A DNA stretch of 64,000 nucleotides from Clostridium sp. JN-1. GTDB taxonomy: Bacteria; Bacillota; Clostridia; Clostridiales; Clostridiaceae. The notes under the pieces are model-generated. The model was not told where the DNA came from, ran no database searches, and saw nothing but the letters and a program-made list of their open reading frames with translations. Positions 9,532-18,118 of this stretch are shown here, one piece after another. The DNA lies in NCBI RefSeq assembly GCF_003718715.1, contig NZ_CP033465.1:1178001-1242000 (forward strand), written 5' to 3'. A program made the position numbers and the translations under genes. Every line of letters begins with the position of its first letter. Positions within the stretch are counted from its first letter, which is position 1.

Positions 9532-11262
9532 ATGATGAAACTAGATTTAAAGATTTTAGATTCTTCTTTTAAGCATGTAAAAGGCAGAGAAGAGCTTATT
9601 AATATAGAAAATAAAAATATGGAAGTAATAAAGGAAGAATCCTTTGGATTTCAGATATTAATAAAAGGAGAGGAACCATTTTTCTGCTCTCTAGAAAAAA
9701 CAAAGGATATTCATTGGAAAGGACTTAATAATAAAGTTCGCATAGATATTTCAGAAAATGAAGAGATATTTCATATGAATTTTTTAGGGTACGTTAAAAA
9801 TGATGATGAAAGCTTAGTAGGCGATCCAATTTTAAAGCATAAATCTCTTTATATAGAAGAGGGCTGCCAAATGATATGGGTTTCTGGAAAGATCCCAAAG
9901 GAATTCTCAAAGGATGAGCTTAATTTAAAAATAAGAGCCTATTATACAAAGGAATATGAAAAAGAACAATTAATTGCATCAGAGAGCATTAATATTAAAG
10001 TTATTGACTATGTGATGAAGTCTGTTAAGGGAGGGGAGTTCTATTTAGATTTATGGCAGCACCCCTGTAGTTGGGCTAGAGCTTATGATGTTGAATATTT
10101 TTCAAAGGAACATTTTAAGATAATAGATAATTATATTAAAGATTTATCAGACCTAGGACAAAGAGTTATAAATTTGATTATTACAGATTATCCATGGGCT
10201 GGGCAAAGATGCTATCAATTTGAAGAGAATGCTTCAAATTTATATGAATTTAATATTGTGAAGGTATCAAAAGATCAACAAGGAAGAATAAAATGCGACT
10301 TTTCAGCACTTGATAGATATATAGATATTTGTATGAACCATGGCATTGATGAAGAAATAAATATATTTGGAATAGTAGGAAATTGGGATGCTTATTCCTT
10401 TGGCAATCCTTTAGAGAATTATAAGGAGCCTATAAGAATAAACTATTATGACGAAAAGAAAGAGTGTTTTGACTTTTTCAGATCTAAGGAAGAGGTTAAA
10501 AAGTACCTTTCCTTGGTATTTGATCATTTGCTTGAAAGAGGGTTATGGGGTAAAGTGAAGGTAATAAGCGATGAGCCTAATAACATTGAATTGTTTAAGG
10601 AAGCTGTAAAGCTTATAGAATCTGCTATTCCAAAGCATAAAGTGAACTTCAAGTGTGCAATTCATGATCAACAGTTTTTTGAGAAGTTTGGAGAAAATAT
10701 TCAGGGACTTTCCTTAAATACCTGTGAAGTGATAAAGAATATTGAAAAGCTTCCTCAAATAAAGGAAGAAGTAAATAATAGGAAGGGCAGATTTACGTGG
10801 TATTCTTGCTGTTTCCCAGAGAATTTGAATATTTTTATTAAATCTCCACTGATTGAAAGTAGGTTAAATGGATGGTTTACATATTATTGGGATTTTGACG
10901 GTTTTTTAAGATGGGCATATGCCATATGGCCGGCTAATCCTTTTAAGAACATAAGATATAAATATCCTAAATGGAATGCAGGGGATATGTTCTTTGTATA
11001 TCCAGGGAAAGACCTTAAGCCTATGCCTTCTGTAAGAGTGAAAAATTTCTTGTTTGGAATACAAGATTTTAATATATTCAAGGAAATAGAAAAGAAGGGT
11101 GTTTCAAAACATCAATTAATGAAGGAAATGGAAAGTTTACTTGGTAAAAAAGAGGAAATGAAATTTATTCCTGAGAGAAATGTGAAATTAAGCTATTCAT
11201 TAAATCATCAAGAGTATGTTAAGTTTAGGAATTCTTTAATTAAGAGTTATTTAGTGAAATAA
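9532..11262 (+). CDS. GH123-like glycoside hydrolase (DUF4091 domain), cytoplasmic
   Basis: Protein of 576 aa without signal peptide. The N-terminal 160 residues are beta-rich, followed by a TIM-barrel-like domain with the DUF4091/GH123 pattern. An adjacent Asp-Glu pair in VKVISDEPNN (D347-E348) fits the catalytic dyad of GH123 beta-N-acetylgalactosaminidases, which use substrate-assisted catalysis. The C-terminal block WFTYYWDFDGFLRWAYAIWP is characteristic of the domain. It is 25 bases after the permease and is the last gene of the island, so it probably cleaves an imported GalNAc-containing or related oligosaccharide. The exact sugar is inferred only. Confidence 0.75.
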   Translation: MMKLDLKILDSSFKHVKGREELINIENKNMEVIKEESFGFQILIKGEEPFFCSLEKTKDIHWKGLNNKVRIDISENEEIFHMNFLGYVKNDDESLVGDPILKHKSLYIEEGCQMIWVSGKIPKEFSKDELNLKIRAYYTKEYEKEQLIASESINIKVIDYVMKSVKGGEFYLDLWQHPCSWARAYDVEYFSKEHFKIIDNYIKDLSDLGQRVINLIITDYPWAGQRCYQFEENASNLYEFNIVKVSKDQQGRIKCDFSALDRYIDICMNHGIDEEINIFGIVGNWDAYSFGNPLENYKEPIRINYYDEKKECFDFFRSKEEVKKYLSLVFDHLLERGLWGKVKVISDEPNNIELFKEAVKLIESAIPKHKVNFKCAIHDQQFFEKFGENIQGLSLNTCEVIKNIEKLPQIKEEVNNRKGRFTWYSCCFPENLNIFIKSPLIESRLNGWFTYYWDFDGFLRWAYAIWPANPFKNIRYKYPKWNAGDMFFVYPGKDLKPMPSVRVKNFLFGIQDFNIFKEIEKKGVSKHQLMKEMESLLGKKEEMKFIPERNVKLSYSLNHQEYVKFRNSLIKSYLVK

Positions 11263-11498
11263 TATAGATTTCATATATTCATAGTTATGCTCGTTTACCT
11301 AAATCATTTTTTACTAAGCTCAACCCAACCCATGTGGTTCTTTCCAGAGTTACAAGTAATACTAGACAATACTGACATGCCTCAATATATTCTTTGATTT
11401 TTAATTTATATATTTTAAAATTAAAAATCCTAAAACAGCAATAATCTCACAATAGTTGTAGTAACTGTTGTAGAAACAGGGAAAAAATAGAGTCGTAA
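11263..11498. other. Gap between the glycosidase and serS relic
   Basis: There is no gene I can support. An AT-rich 11-bp stem (GATTTTTAATT at 11396-11406 with AATTAAAAATC at 11419-11429) could act as a weak terminator. The remainder has short broken reading frames and may be decayed coding DNA that I do not recognise. Confidence 0.4.
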
Positions 11499-11849
11499 TT
11501 GGGAAAAGTTCTGGAAGCAGCTCAAATGATTGTTGTATGTAAGCCAGAAGATAGTATGATGTGGTATGATAAGTTATGGCAAAATACAGTAGATTTATTC
11601 CGTTCTTTAGATATACCAGTAAGAACTTTAGAATGCTGCTCAGGTGACTTAGCAGACTTAAAAGTAAAATCAGTAGACGTAGAAGCTTGGTCTCCTAGAC
11701 AGAAAAAGTACTTTGAAGTAGTAAGCTGTTCTAACTTAGGTGATGCACAAACACGTAGATTAAAAATTCGTGTAAATTATGAAAGTGGAAAATACTTTGA
11801 GCATACATTAAATAATAATGAAGGGCTGCGTATTCAACTTTTAATTTGA
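11499..11849 (+). pseudogene. serS C-terminal fragment (seryl-tRNA synthetase)
   Basis: The reading frame carries CKPEDSMMWYDKLWQ, LEC-CSGDLADLK, WSPRQKKYFEVVSCSNLGDAQ and RVNYESGKYFEHTLNN. These are the recognisable core of class II seryl-tRNA synthetase around motif 2. It starts abruptly without a ribosome site. It stops just after HTLNN, where the essential motif 3 region (family: TVVAPPR and onward) should follow, running instead into a terminator hairpin. The N-terminal coiled coil and most of the catalytic domain are absent. It is a non-functional duplicate, and an intact serS must lie elsewhere. Confidence 0.88.
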
Positions 11850-11866
11850 TACGCAGCCTTTGTTGT
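11824..11866 (+). terminator. Rho-independent terminator overlapping the serS relic end
   Basis: GGCTGCGTAT at 11824-11833 pairs perfectly with ATACGCAGCC at 11849-11858. A T-rich tail (TTTGTTGTTAATTT) follows. Confidence 0.75.
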
Positions 11867-11907
11867 TAATTTGTTTCAATAAGTTTAAAATCTATTTTCT
11901 TATTAGG

Positions 11908-12795
11908 TTATTTTGAGTTTATTATACTCTCAGCCATTTGTGACATTTGTTCAAAAGTTAATAATTTATTACTTTGATCAGTAAGTTGATAATTTACATT
12001 GTTATCTGTCCATTTTAATGAATGTGCGGTTTTAAATTGCTCATTAAATTTTCTTTCATTCTTACCTCCAGCAGTAATTAAGATTTCTTTACCACTTTCA
12101 GAAGCTTTATTAAGTTCATTCTTTTGCTGTTGTGACATTTTATTGAACATATCTATAGGCAATATATGCACTTTATATTCTGTCCAGTAAGCAGTAATAT
12201 TTCCAATAGTCACTGTCTTAGCATTCTTAAATATCGGTGAATCATTTTCTGTGTTTACTTTTGAAACACCTAATGATACAGCGCTTTTGTGAAATATATC
12301 TTTTGAATATATTGCAGTTGCTTGTTTTTCATCATATTGTTTATCTGGTGGTGCTGAACCATCAACATGACCATCAATATTACTATCAACTAATTTATAT
12401 CCCTCTGGAAGGAAAGCTGGCATTTTTATTTCATATCCCAAATCTCTTTTTAGTTCATCTTTTGATGGGGCTTTATCATAATTCTTTATACATGTATAAC
12501 CATTAACATGTTTACCTATGCTTTGAAGTGCAGAAGCCCTAATACTAGTTGAAAATGTGAAAATTGATCCAGTAATTATAAATACGCCGCATAATGCAGT
12601 AATAATAGATTTTTTTATATTTAAGTTTAACGGTAAAAACTTTTCTTTTAACATAAATTTTTTTCCACCTTTATTTGATTGAATTTCATATTTTATATTT
12701 TCAAACATGCTATCAGATGTAGATACTTTTTCAGCCTTATTTACCAAAGTCGTTTTTATTATATCTTCAAATTGTTGTTGATTTGACATTTTCAT
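11908..12795 (-). CDS. Anti-sigma factor, DUF4367 family, single-pass membrane protein
   Basis: Protein of 295 aa. A cytoplasmic N-terminus of about 65 residues is followed by one membrane segment (SIITALCGVFIITGSIFTF, about 64-82). The outer domain contains GYEIKMPAFLPEGYKL (about residues 124-139), the DUF4367 signature. Its start overlaps the end of the sigma-factor gene by 29 bases, so it is translationally coupled. AAGGAG precedes the start, and a second ATG six bases later is also possible. The gene order and family indicate that it holds the ECF sigma factor at the membrane. The signal it senses is unknown. Confidence 0.82.
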   Translation of the reverse strand: MKMSNQQQFEDIIKTTLVNKAEKVSTSDSMFENIKYEIQSNKGGKKFMLKEKFLPLNLNIKKSIITALCGVFIITGSIFTFSTSIRASALQSIGKHVNGYTCIKNYDKAPSKDELKRDLGYEIKMPAFLPEGYKLVDSNIDGHVDGSAPPDKQYDEKQATAIYSKDIFHKSAVSLGVSKVNTENDSPIFKNAKTVTIGNITAYWTEYKVHILPIDMFNKMSQQQKNELNKASESGKEILITAGGKNERKFNEQFKTAHSLKWTDNNVNYQLTDQSNKLLTFEQMSQMAESIINSK

Positions 12796-13378
12796 CTAGC
12801 TCCTTCCTAATAGAGTTATCAGCAAAAGAGTAACCTTCAAATTTTTTACTGCGTAATTCTTTTTTTAGCAGTTTTCTAGCATTACAAAGTCTTGACTTAA
12901 CCGTACCTTGAAAACAACCTAAGATTTTTGATATTTCTTTAATAGATAGTTCATTATAATAGTAGAGAATAACAGTTGTTTTTAAAGGCAAACTTAGTTT
13001 GTTAATAGCTTTATCTATAAGTTCTTTAATTTCACCCTTTTCTACTATATCAGATAATGCTAAATTATCTGCAATTGTATCTTTATTATCATTAATGCTT
13101 TCTATGTATAAATGATTTTTCTCCTTTGAACAATAACGCCATACTATTCTTGTAAGTAAACGATAAAACCAAGCTTGAAATGTTTTAGGATTTCTTAATT
13201 TTTTTATTTCTGTATAGCATTTTATAAAGGCTTCTTGTACCACATCTTCTGCTATATCATTTCGTCCACTTATAAGATAAACTGTTTTAATGGCTTGTTT
13301 GTTATATTTTTTAAATAAATCGCTAAAGGCATCCATGTCACCTTCTTTACAGCGCTGTATTAGACTAATCTCATCCAC
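12767..13378 (-). CDS. ECF (sigma-70 family) RNA polymerase sigma factor
   Basis: Protein of 203 aa. I choose the GTG start at 13378 because AAGGAGG lies eight bases upstream. A longer ATG reading (to 13405) would place that ribosome site inside the gene. Region 2 is visible as FSDLFKKYNKQA and NDIAEDVVQEAFIKCY. Region 4 is the helix-turn-helix LSIKEISKILGCFQGTVKSRL. It is co-transcribed with the DUF4367 anti-sigma factor. A candidate ECF promoter directly upstream suggests positive autoregulation. Confidence 0.92.
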   Translation of the reverse strand: MDEISLIQRCKEGDMDAFSDLFKKYNKQAIKTVYLISGRNDIAEDVVQEAFIKCYTEIKKLRNPKTFQAWFYRLLTRIVWRYCSKEKNHLYIESINDNKDTIADNLALSDIVEKGEIKELIDKAINKLSLPLKTTVILYYYNELSIKEISKILGCFQGTVKSRLCNARKLLKKELRSKKFEGYSFADNSIRKELDENVKSTTI

Positions 13379-13416
13379 GTCATTACCTCCTTCTTTTAGG
13401 TGCACCTATTATATAA

Positions 13417-13442
13417 GAGACAGTAAACACGAAAAAGGTTCA
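13417..13442 (-). promoter_or_regulatory. Candidate autoregulated ECF promoter
   Basis: On the minus strand, TGAACCTTTTT (-35-like, plus-strand 13432-13442) is followed 16 bases after AAC by GTCTC (-10-like, 13417-13421). The AAC element and GTC core at this spacing are typical of ECF promoters. It lies about 40 bases before the sigma gene start. Confidence 0.6.
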
Positions 13443-13455
13443 AAATTTTTAAAAT

Positions 13456-13490
13456 CACCCCAGGGGTGTAAATTTTCCCAAGTGGGGTGT
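13456..13490. promoter_or_regulatory. G/C-tract palindromes in the sigma-copA divergent region
   Basis: CACCCCAGGGGTG (13456-13468) is a perfect palindrome. CCCAAGTGGGG (from 13477) is a weaker one. They resemble the G/C-tract palindromes used by CsoR-type copper sensors, but they lie about 220 bases upstream of copA and may be remnants. Confidence 0.35.
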
Positions 13491-13508
13491 AAAATCCTCA
13501 TTCACTAT

Positions 13509-13553
13509 CAATTGTCCTCTGTTCTATGTCCTCTGTCAATTGTCCTTTGTTTT
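13509..13553. repeat. Family A repeat, arm-only remnant
   Basis: CAATTGTCCTCTG and similar units recur here. They match the right-hand end of the family A elements at 20.1 and 50.0 kb, without the central part. Confidence 0.7.
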
Positions 13554-13637
13554 ATAGAATATTTATATGCAGGTGAGAAATAATATCATAGAAAGAATTA
13601 CAGAACTTGAAGTTTTATGATAAAAATATTAAATTTA

Positions 13638-13666
13638 TTGCATTTTTTTATTTTCAGTAGTAATAT
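13638..13666 (+). promoter_or_regulatory. copA promoter
   Basis: TTGCAT at 13638-13643, a 17-base spacer, then TAATAT at 13661-13666. The predicted start falls at the edge of the copper-operator-like palindrome. Confidence 0.6.
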
Positions 13667-13675
13667 GAAAATATG

Positions 13676-13690
13676 ATACCCCCTGGGGGG
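13676..13690. promoter_or_regulatory. CsoR-type copper operator
   Basis: ATACCCCCTGGGGGG is a G/C-tract pseudopalindrome of the form bound by CsoR copper repressors. It lies between the copA promoter and its ribosome site (AAGGAGG). Repression of copA when copper is low is the expected outcome. No csoR gene is in the window. Confidence 0.65.
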
Positions 13691-13706
13691 AAGGAGGAGC
13701 AGCTAA

Positions 13707-16157
13707 ATGTTAAGCAAAACATTAAAGATAGAAGGGATGACTTGCGCAGCTTGTGCTAAGGCAGTTGAAAGAGCATCAAAAAAGCTGGATGGTGTGGCTG
13801 AGGCAAATGTAAATCTTGCTACAGAAAGGTTAACTGTAAGCTTTGATGATTCAAAGCTGAAAATTTCAGATATACAAGCAGCAGTAGAAAAGGCAGGATA
13901 CAAAGCTTTAGTTGAGGTTACAACTAAAACTTTAAAGATAGAAGGTATGACTTGTGCAGCTTGTGCAAAGGCTGCTGAAAGAGCGGCAAAGAAGATAGAT
14001 GGAGTTACTGAAGCTAATGTAAACTTCGCTGCAGAAAAGTTAAAGGTAAGTTTTGAACCTTCAAAAGCAAAATTATCAGATATAAAAAAAGTCATAGAAA
14101 AAGCAGGATATAAGGCTTTAGAAGAGGAATATACTGTAGATGAGGATAAGCAAAGAAAAGAAAAAGAAATAAAAAGTTTGTGGAATAGATTCATAGTATC
14201 AGCAGTATTTGCCGTTCCATTGCTAATAATAGCTATGGGACCTATGGTATTAGAAAAGTTAAATTATATGCTTCCACCAATAATAGATCCGATGAAGCAT
14301 ATAGAAGTATTTGCGGTAATACAACTTATATTAGTACTGCCTATTATAGTTACTGGAAGAAAATACTTTACAGTAGGCTTTAGAGCTTTATTAAAAAAGA
14401 GCCCAAATATGGATTCCCTTATTGCTATAGGAGCTTCTGCAGCTTTTTTATACAGTGTTTTTGGAGTATATAAAATACTCTCAGAAAACAAATGGCATGA
14501 CTTATATTTTGAATCCGCAGGTATAATTCTCACTCTTATAACCTTAGGTAAATATTTAGAGTCAGTAGCTAAAGGAAAAACTTCAGAAGCAATAAAGAAG
14601 CTTATGGGACTTGCCCCTAAGACAGCAATAATAATTAGAGAAGGAAAAGAAGAAGAAATTTCTATAGATGAAGTAGAAGCTAACGATATAGTACTAGTAA
14701 AACCAGGTGAAAAAATTCCAGTAGATGGAGAAGTAATTGAAGGAATAACTTCCATAGATGAATCAATGCTTACAGGTGAAAGTATACCTGTAGAAAAAAC
14801 TGCTGGAGATAAGGTTATTGGTGCAAGTATTAATAAAAATGGTTCTATAAAATATAAAGCTACAAGAGTTGGTAAGGATACAGTACTAGCACAAATTATA
14901 AAATTAGTAGAAGATGCACAAGGCACTAAGGCTCCTATAGCTAAACTTGCAGACGTTATATCTGGTTATTTTGTGCCAGTAGTAATAAGCTTGGCTTTAA
15001 TTTCAGCTATTGCTTGGTTTATGTATGGAAAGCCAACAGCTTTTGTAATTACAATATTTATTTCTGTACTAGTAATAGCATGTCCGTGTGCTTTAGGGCT
15101 TGCAACACCTACTGCTATAATGGTAGGCACAGGAAAAGGGGCAGAGTACGGGGTACTTATAAAAAGTGGTACTGCACTAGAAACAGCTCATAGAATACAA
15201 ACTATTGTATTTGACAAGACAGGAACTATAACTGAAGGAAAACCAAGGGTTACAGATGTAATAACTAATGGAGAAATAGAAGAAAATTACTTACTTCAAC
15301 TAGCAGCTTCTGCAGAAAAGGGATCGGAGCACCCATTAGGAGAAGCAATAGTAAAAGGTGCAGAAGAAATAGGATTAGAATTTAAAAAGTTAGATTTCTT
15401 CAGAGCTATTCCAGGTTACGGAATAGAGGTTACAATAGATAATAACAAGATGCTTTTGGGAAATAGAAAGCTTATGACTCAAGGTAATATTTCCCTAGGA
15501 AGCTTAGAGAATACATCGAATAGATTAGCCTCTGAAGGTAAGACACCTATGTATGCAGCACTTGATAATAAGCTAATTGGTATTATTGCAGTAGCAGATA
15601 CAGTAAAGGAAAATAGTAAAAAAGCTATAGAAAAGCTTCACTCTATGGGAATTGAAGTTGCCATGATAACAGGAGATAACAAAAAAACTGCAGGGGCTAT
15701 AGCAAGACAGGTTGGTATAGATAGAATACTTGCAGAGGTTTTACCACAGGATAAAGCTAATGAAGTCAAAAAACTTCAAGCTGAAAACAAAAAAGTAGCC
15801 ATGGTTGGAGATGGTATAAATGATGCTCCAGCTCTAGCACAGTCAGATGTAGGTATAGCTATAGGTTCGGGAACAGATGTAGCTATGGAATCAGCAGATA
15901 TCGTACTTATGAGAAGTGATCTAGTAGATGTTGTAACAGCAATAGAGCTAAGTAAAAAAACTATAACAAATATAAAAGAAAATTTATTTTGGGCATTTGG
16001 ATACAATACGCTGGGTATACCAGTGGCAATGGGAGTTCTTTATATCTTCGGAGGACCGCTTCTAAATCCAATGATAGCAGCATTAGCCATGAGCCTAAGT
16101 TCAGTATCAGTATTAACAAATGCATTAAGGCTAAGAGGCTTTAAACCAGCAGTATAG
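13707..16157 (+). CDS. copA: Copper-exporting P1B-type ATPase
   Basis: Protein of 816 aa. Two tandem heavy-metal-binding domains at the N-terminus each carry MTCAACAK (near residues 10 and 80). About eight membrane helices follow, with the metal-site motif [10 protein letters not shown] (near 455), the phosphorylation site DKTGTITEG (near 500), HPLGEAI and the hinge [20 protein letters not shown] (near 700). The CPC motif and tandem MTCxxC domains point to Cu(I) export. A copper chaperone follows downstream. The promoter overlaps a CsoR-like operator. The length is normal for two-domain CopA. Confidence 0.96.
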   Translation: MLSKTLKIEGMTCAACAKAVERASKKLDGVAEANVNLATERLTVSFDDSKLKISDIQAAVEKAGYKALVEVTTKTLKIEGMTCAACAKAAERAAKKIDGVTEANVNFAAEKLKVSFEPSKAKLSDIKKVIEKAGYKALEEEYTVDEDKQRKEKEIKSLWNRFIVSAVFAVPLLIIAMGPMVLEKLNYMLPPIIDPMKHIEVFAVIQLILVLPIIVTGRKYFTVGFRALLKKSPNMDSLIAIGASAAFLYSVFGVYKILSENKWHDLYFESAGIILTLITLGKYLESVAKGKTSEAIKKLMGLAPKTAIIIREGKEEEISIDEVEANDIVLVKPGEKIPVDGEVIEGITSIDESMLTGESIPVEKTAGDKVIGASINKNGSIKYKATRVGKDTVLAQIIKLVEDAQGTKAPIAKLADVISGYFVPVVISLALISAIAWFMYGKPTAFVITIFISVLVIACPCALGLATPTAIMVGTGKGAEYGVLIKSGTALETAHRIQTIVFDKTGTITEGKPRVTDVITNGEIEENYLLQLAASAEKGSEHPLGEAIVKGAEEIGLEFKKLDFFRAIPGYGIEVTIDNNKMLLGNRKLMTQGNISLGSLENTSNRLASEGKTPMYAALDNKLIGIIAVADTVKENSKKAIEKLHSMGIEVAMITGDNKKTAGAIARQVGIDRILAEVLPQDKANEVKKLQAENKKVAMVGDGINDAPALAQSDVGIAIGSGTDVAMESADIVLMRSDLVDVVTAIELSKKTITNIKENLFWAFGYNTLGIPVAMGVLYIFGGPLLNPMIAALAMSLSSVSVLTNALRLRGFKPAV

Positions 16158-16163
16158 TTAAAC

Positions 16164-16476
16164 GTAGGGTTTTTAGTTCTAAACTTAGTTTACACTCCGG
16201 GATATGCTGCCAAACTTCAGCACGATAAATACTTTTAATCATTCTAAGGCTCAGTATTTTGAAAATCTAATAAACATTGATAAACTCGTACCTCAAACAG
16301 TATCAATATTTATAGATTTTCTAAAATACTGAGCCAAGAATGATAAAAAAGTATTTATATATGCTTTCATTTTGGCAGCATATCCCTGCGTGCAAACTAA
16401 GTTTTAAGCTAAAAGTAATGTATATAGTTACTTTAATTTGCAAATCAACTTACACGCAGAAACTAGAAACCCTATA
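16164..16476. repeat. Family B long-palindrome element, copy 1
   Basis: The element is bounded by an imperfect inverted terminal sequence (GTAGGGTTTTTAGTT on the left, AACTAGAAACCCTAT on the right). Its centre is a large fold-back: about 85 bases from GGGATATGCTGCCAAA onward recur in inverted orientation ending TTTGGCAGCATATCCC, around a loop near 16285-16305. Both arms share blocks such as GGCTCAGTATTTT. Copy 2 is at 50.9 kb and a mini-copy at 38.9 kb. It lies between copA and copZ. The short reading frames inside it are not convincing genes. Confidence 0.85.
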
Positions 16477-16572
16477 TACACAACCGCGGTCGACACTTAA
16501 CTTATACGCAGGTATATGTTGAGTGTAGGCCTTAGAGGTCTATAAATTACATAAATGAAAGGGGAAATAAAA

Positions 16573-16788
16573 ATGAAAAAAAGAATAATTGTTGATGGGA
16601 TGAGCTGCGGACACTGTGTTAACCATGTTAAGAATGCTTTAGAAGAGATTAACGGGGTAACTAATGTAAGTGTTGATTTGGCTTCTAAAACTGCAGTAGT
16701 TGAAGCTAATAGTGATGTTAAAGATGGCGATATAAAATTTGCTGTTGAAGATGCAGGTTATGAAGTAGTAAGTATAGAAGAAGCATAG
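16573..16788 (+). CDS. copZ: Copper chaperone CopZ
   Basis: Protein of 71 aa, a single heavy-metal-associated domain with MSCGHCVNHV as the metal site. It ends at the expected beta strand (AGYEVVSIEEA). ATG 16573 follows AAAGGGG. An upstream ATG at 16555 has no ribosome site. It delivers Cu(I) to CopA. It is separated from copA by the family B palindrome, so it may be transcribed separately or attenuated. Confidence 0.92.
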   Translation: MKKRIIVDGMSCGHCVNHVKNALEEINGVTNVSVDLASKTAVVEANSDVKDGDIKFAVEDAGYEVVSIEEA

Positions 16789-16814
16789 TAAATAATAAGA
16801 TATTGTAGTAATAT

Positions 16815-16845
16815 GCCAGCATAATTTATGCTGGCAGTTTTTATA
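16815..16845. terminator. Terminator between copZ and the convergent gene
   Basis: GCCAGCATAA paired with TTATGCTGGC (16815-16835), then TTTTTATATT. It serves copZ and possibly, in reverse, the convergent gene at 16849. Confidence 0.8.
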
Positions 16846-16848
16846 TTA

Positions 16849-17940
16849 TTATTGAACGTATGATGATAGTTCATTGAATATTGATTTTACACCATTTCCC
16901 CAGTTTTTATCTTCTGCATACTGCTGTCCTATCCATAAAAATGGGTCTGAATCTTTAGGCATGCCTTTAGCTAAATTTATAACCGTCCTTGCTGCTATAG
17001 CAGATGAATCCTTTATGTTTGTATTATATTCTTGCCAGCTGTGGTAAACATTAAAAGGGTTATTTGCTATCTTCTCACAAGAAGAATCACTCCTTGGAAC
17101 AAAATTTTGTTCTTGACCAGTTATTGCAAAGAGCAAAATTGGATTTAAATTAAACTTTCTCGATGTATTAAGTATAGTACTAAAATAAGGTTCTGATGCT
17201 AAAAGTGAATTACGCTCATTTAGAAATTCCTTTAGCTTTTTCTCATTTATATTTGTGTATCTCATATATTTAGGAAGATGGAGATTTGAAAATTCACCAT
17301 ATGCTTGTACTTGTTTGTTGATTCCTAAAATATCCCTGCTTTCGTATCCAACTTTAGTAAACTGTATTGGTGAAAATCTAGTAACAATATATAACGATAC
17401 AAACAAAATTAAGGAAATAGCTAGGACAATTGTATGACTATTACACTTTAAACGCGAAATACTATCATTGCCCTTAATGTTAAAAGTATTACTTGAATTG
17501 GTAGGGTTTTCATCTGCTATAGCTGTACTTTTATTTACTTTAATGTTTTTAGTATTCAAATAAGAATAAAATTCATCCAAATTTATTTTGTTTTTTGTAT
17601 ACAAATTAACCCAAGTTACAAGTTGACTTGTAAAGTTATTCAATAGTAATTCATCTTTTAAACATGAATCAAGTATATCCAATATTGTAATTGAGTTTTT
17701 GTTATTCATAAAAGTACTTTTTAAAGTATTAACTTTTATTGACTGCTTGAATTTATCAGGTAAACCAGTTAATTTTGAATATATTATATGATTGACTGTA
17801 TTAGATAATAACTTTGCATTTTCAACTTTTGTATTACTTACATACTTCTTATAAATATAATTTCGCAAAACTAAAACTTCGTTTTTATCGAGAACTTTTA
17901 TGTATTTTAAATTTTCTGCAAAAGAATTCATTGTATCCAC
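16849..17940 (-). CDS. Membrane-anchored putative glucosaminidase / peptidoglycan hydrolase
   Basis: Protein of 363 aa. The N-terminal 165 residues are predicted cytoplasmic and not recognised. One membrane segment (TIVLAISLILFVSLYIV, about 169-185) is followed by an outer domain. That domain has the sequence RKFNLNPILLFAITGQEQNFVPR, ANNPFNVYHSW and WGNGVKSIF, which resembles the glucosaminidase / lysozyme-like fold of LytG-type autolysins; the Glu in GQEQNF is the likely catalytic acid. A cytoplasmic domain joined to an external hydrolase is unusual. The gene is monocistronic and convergent with copZ. Confidence 0.6.
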   Translation of the reverse strand: MDTMNSFAENLKYIKVLDKNEVLVLRNYIYKKYVSNTKVENAKLLSNTVNHIIYSKLTGLPDKFKQSIKVNTLKSTFMNNKNSITILDILDSCLKDELLLNNFTSQLVTWVNLYTKNKINLDEFYSYLNTKNIKVNKSTAIADENPTNSSNTFNIKGNDSISRLKCNSHTIVLAISLILFVSLYIVTRFSPIQFTKVGYESRDILGINKQVQAYGEFSNLHLPKYMRYTNINEKKLKEFLNERNSLLASEPYFSTILNTSRKFNLNPILLFAITGQEQNFVPRSDSSCEKIANNPFNVYHSWQEYNTNIKDSSAIAARTVINLAKGMPKDSDPFLWIGQQYAEDKNWGNGVKSIFNELSSYVQ

Positions 17941-18118
17941 TACCCATAAAATTAATGTAAAAATAACAATAATTTATTTATCGTATTTATAACAAAAATC
18001 TTTAGCACTTTTAGATAAATAATCCTTTAACTTGACATAAACTATAAATAAATTTAACATTGATATATATTTTACTTAAATGCAGTTAACTTGAAAGGAG
18101 AATAATTACTAAAAACAT

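Noticed and set aside
13290-13583. 97-residue reading frame in the sigma-copA gap
   Set aside because: It runs antisense to the sigma gene start and through repeat DNA, without a ribosome site.
16340-16522. 60-residue reading frame
   Set aside because: It is inside the right part of family B copy 1, without a ribosome site.
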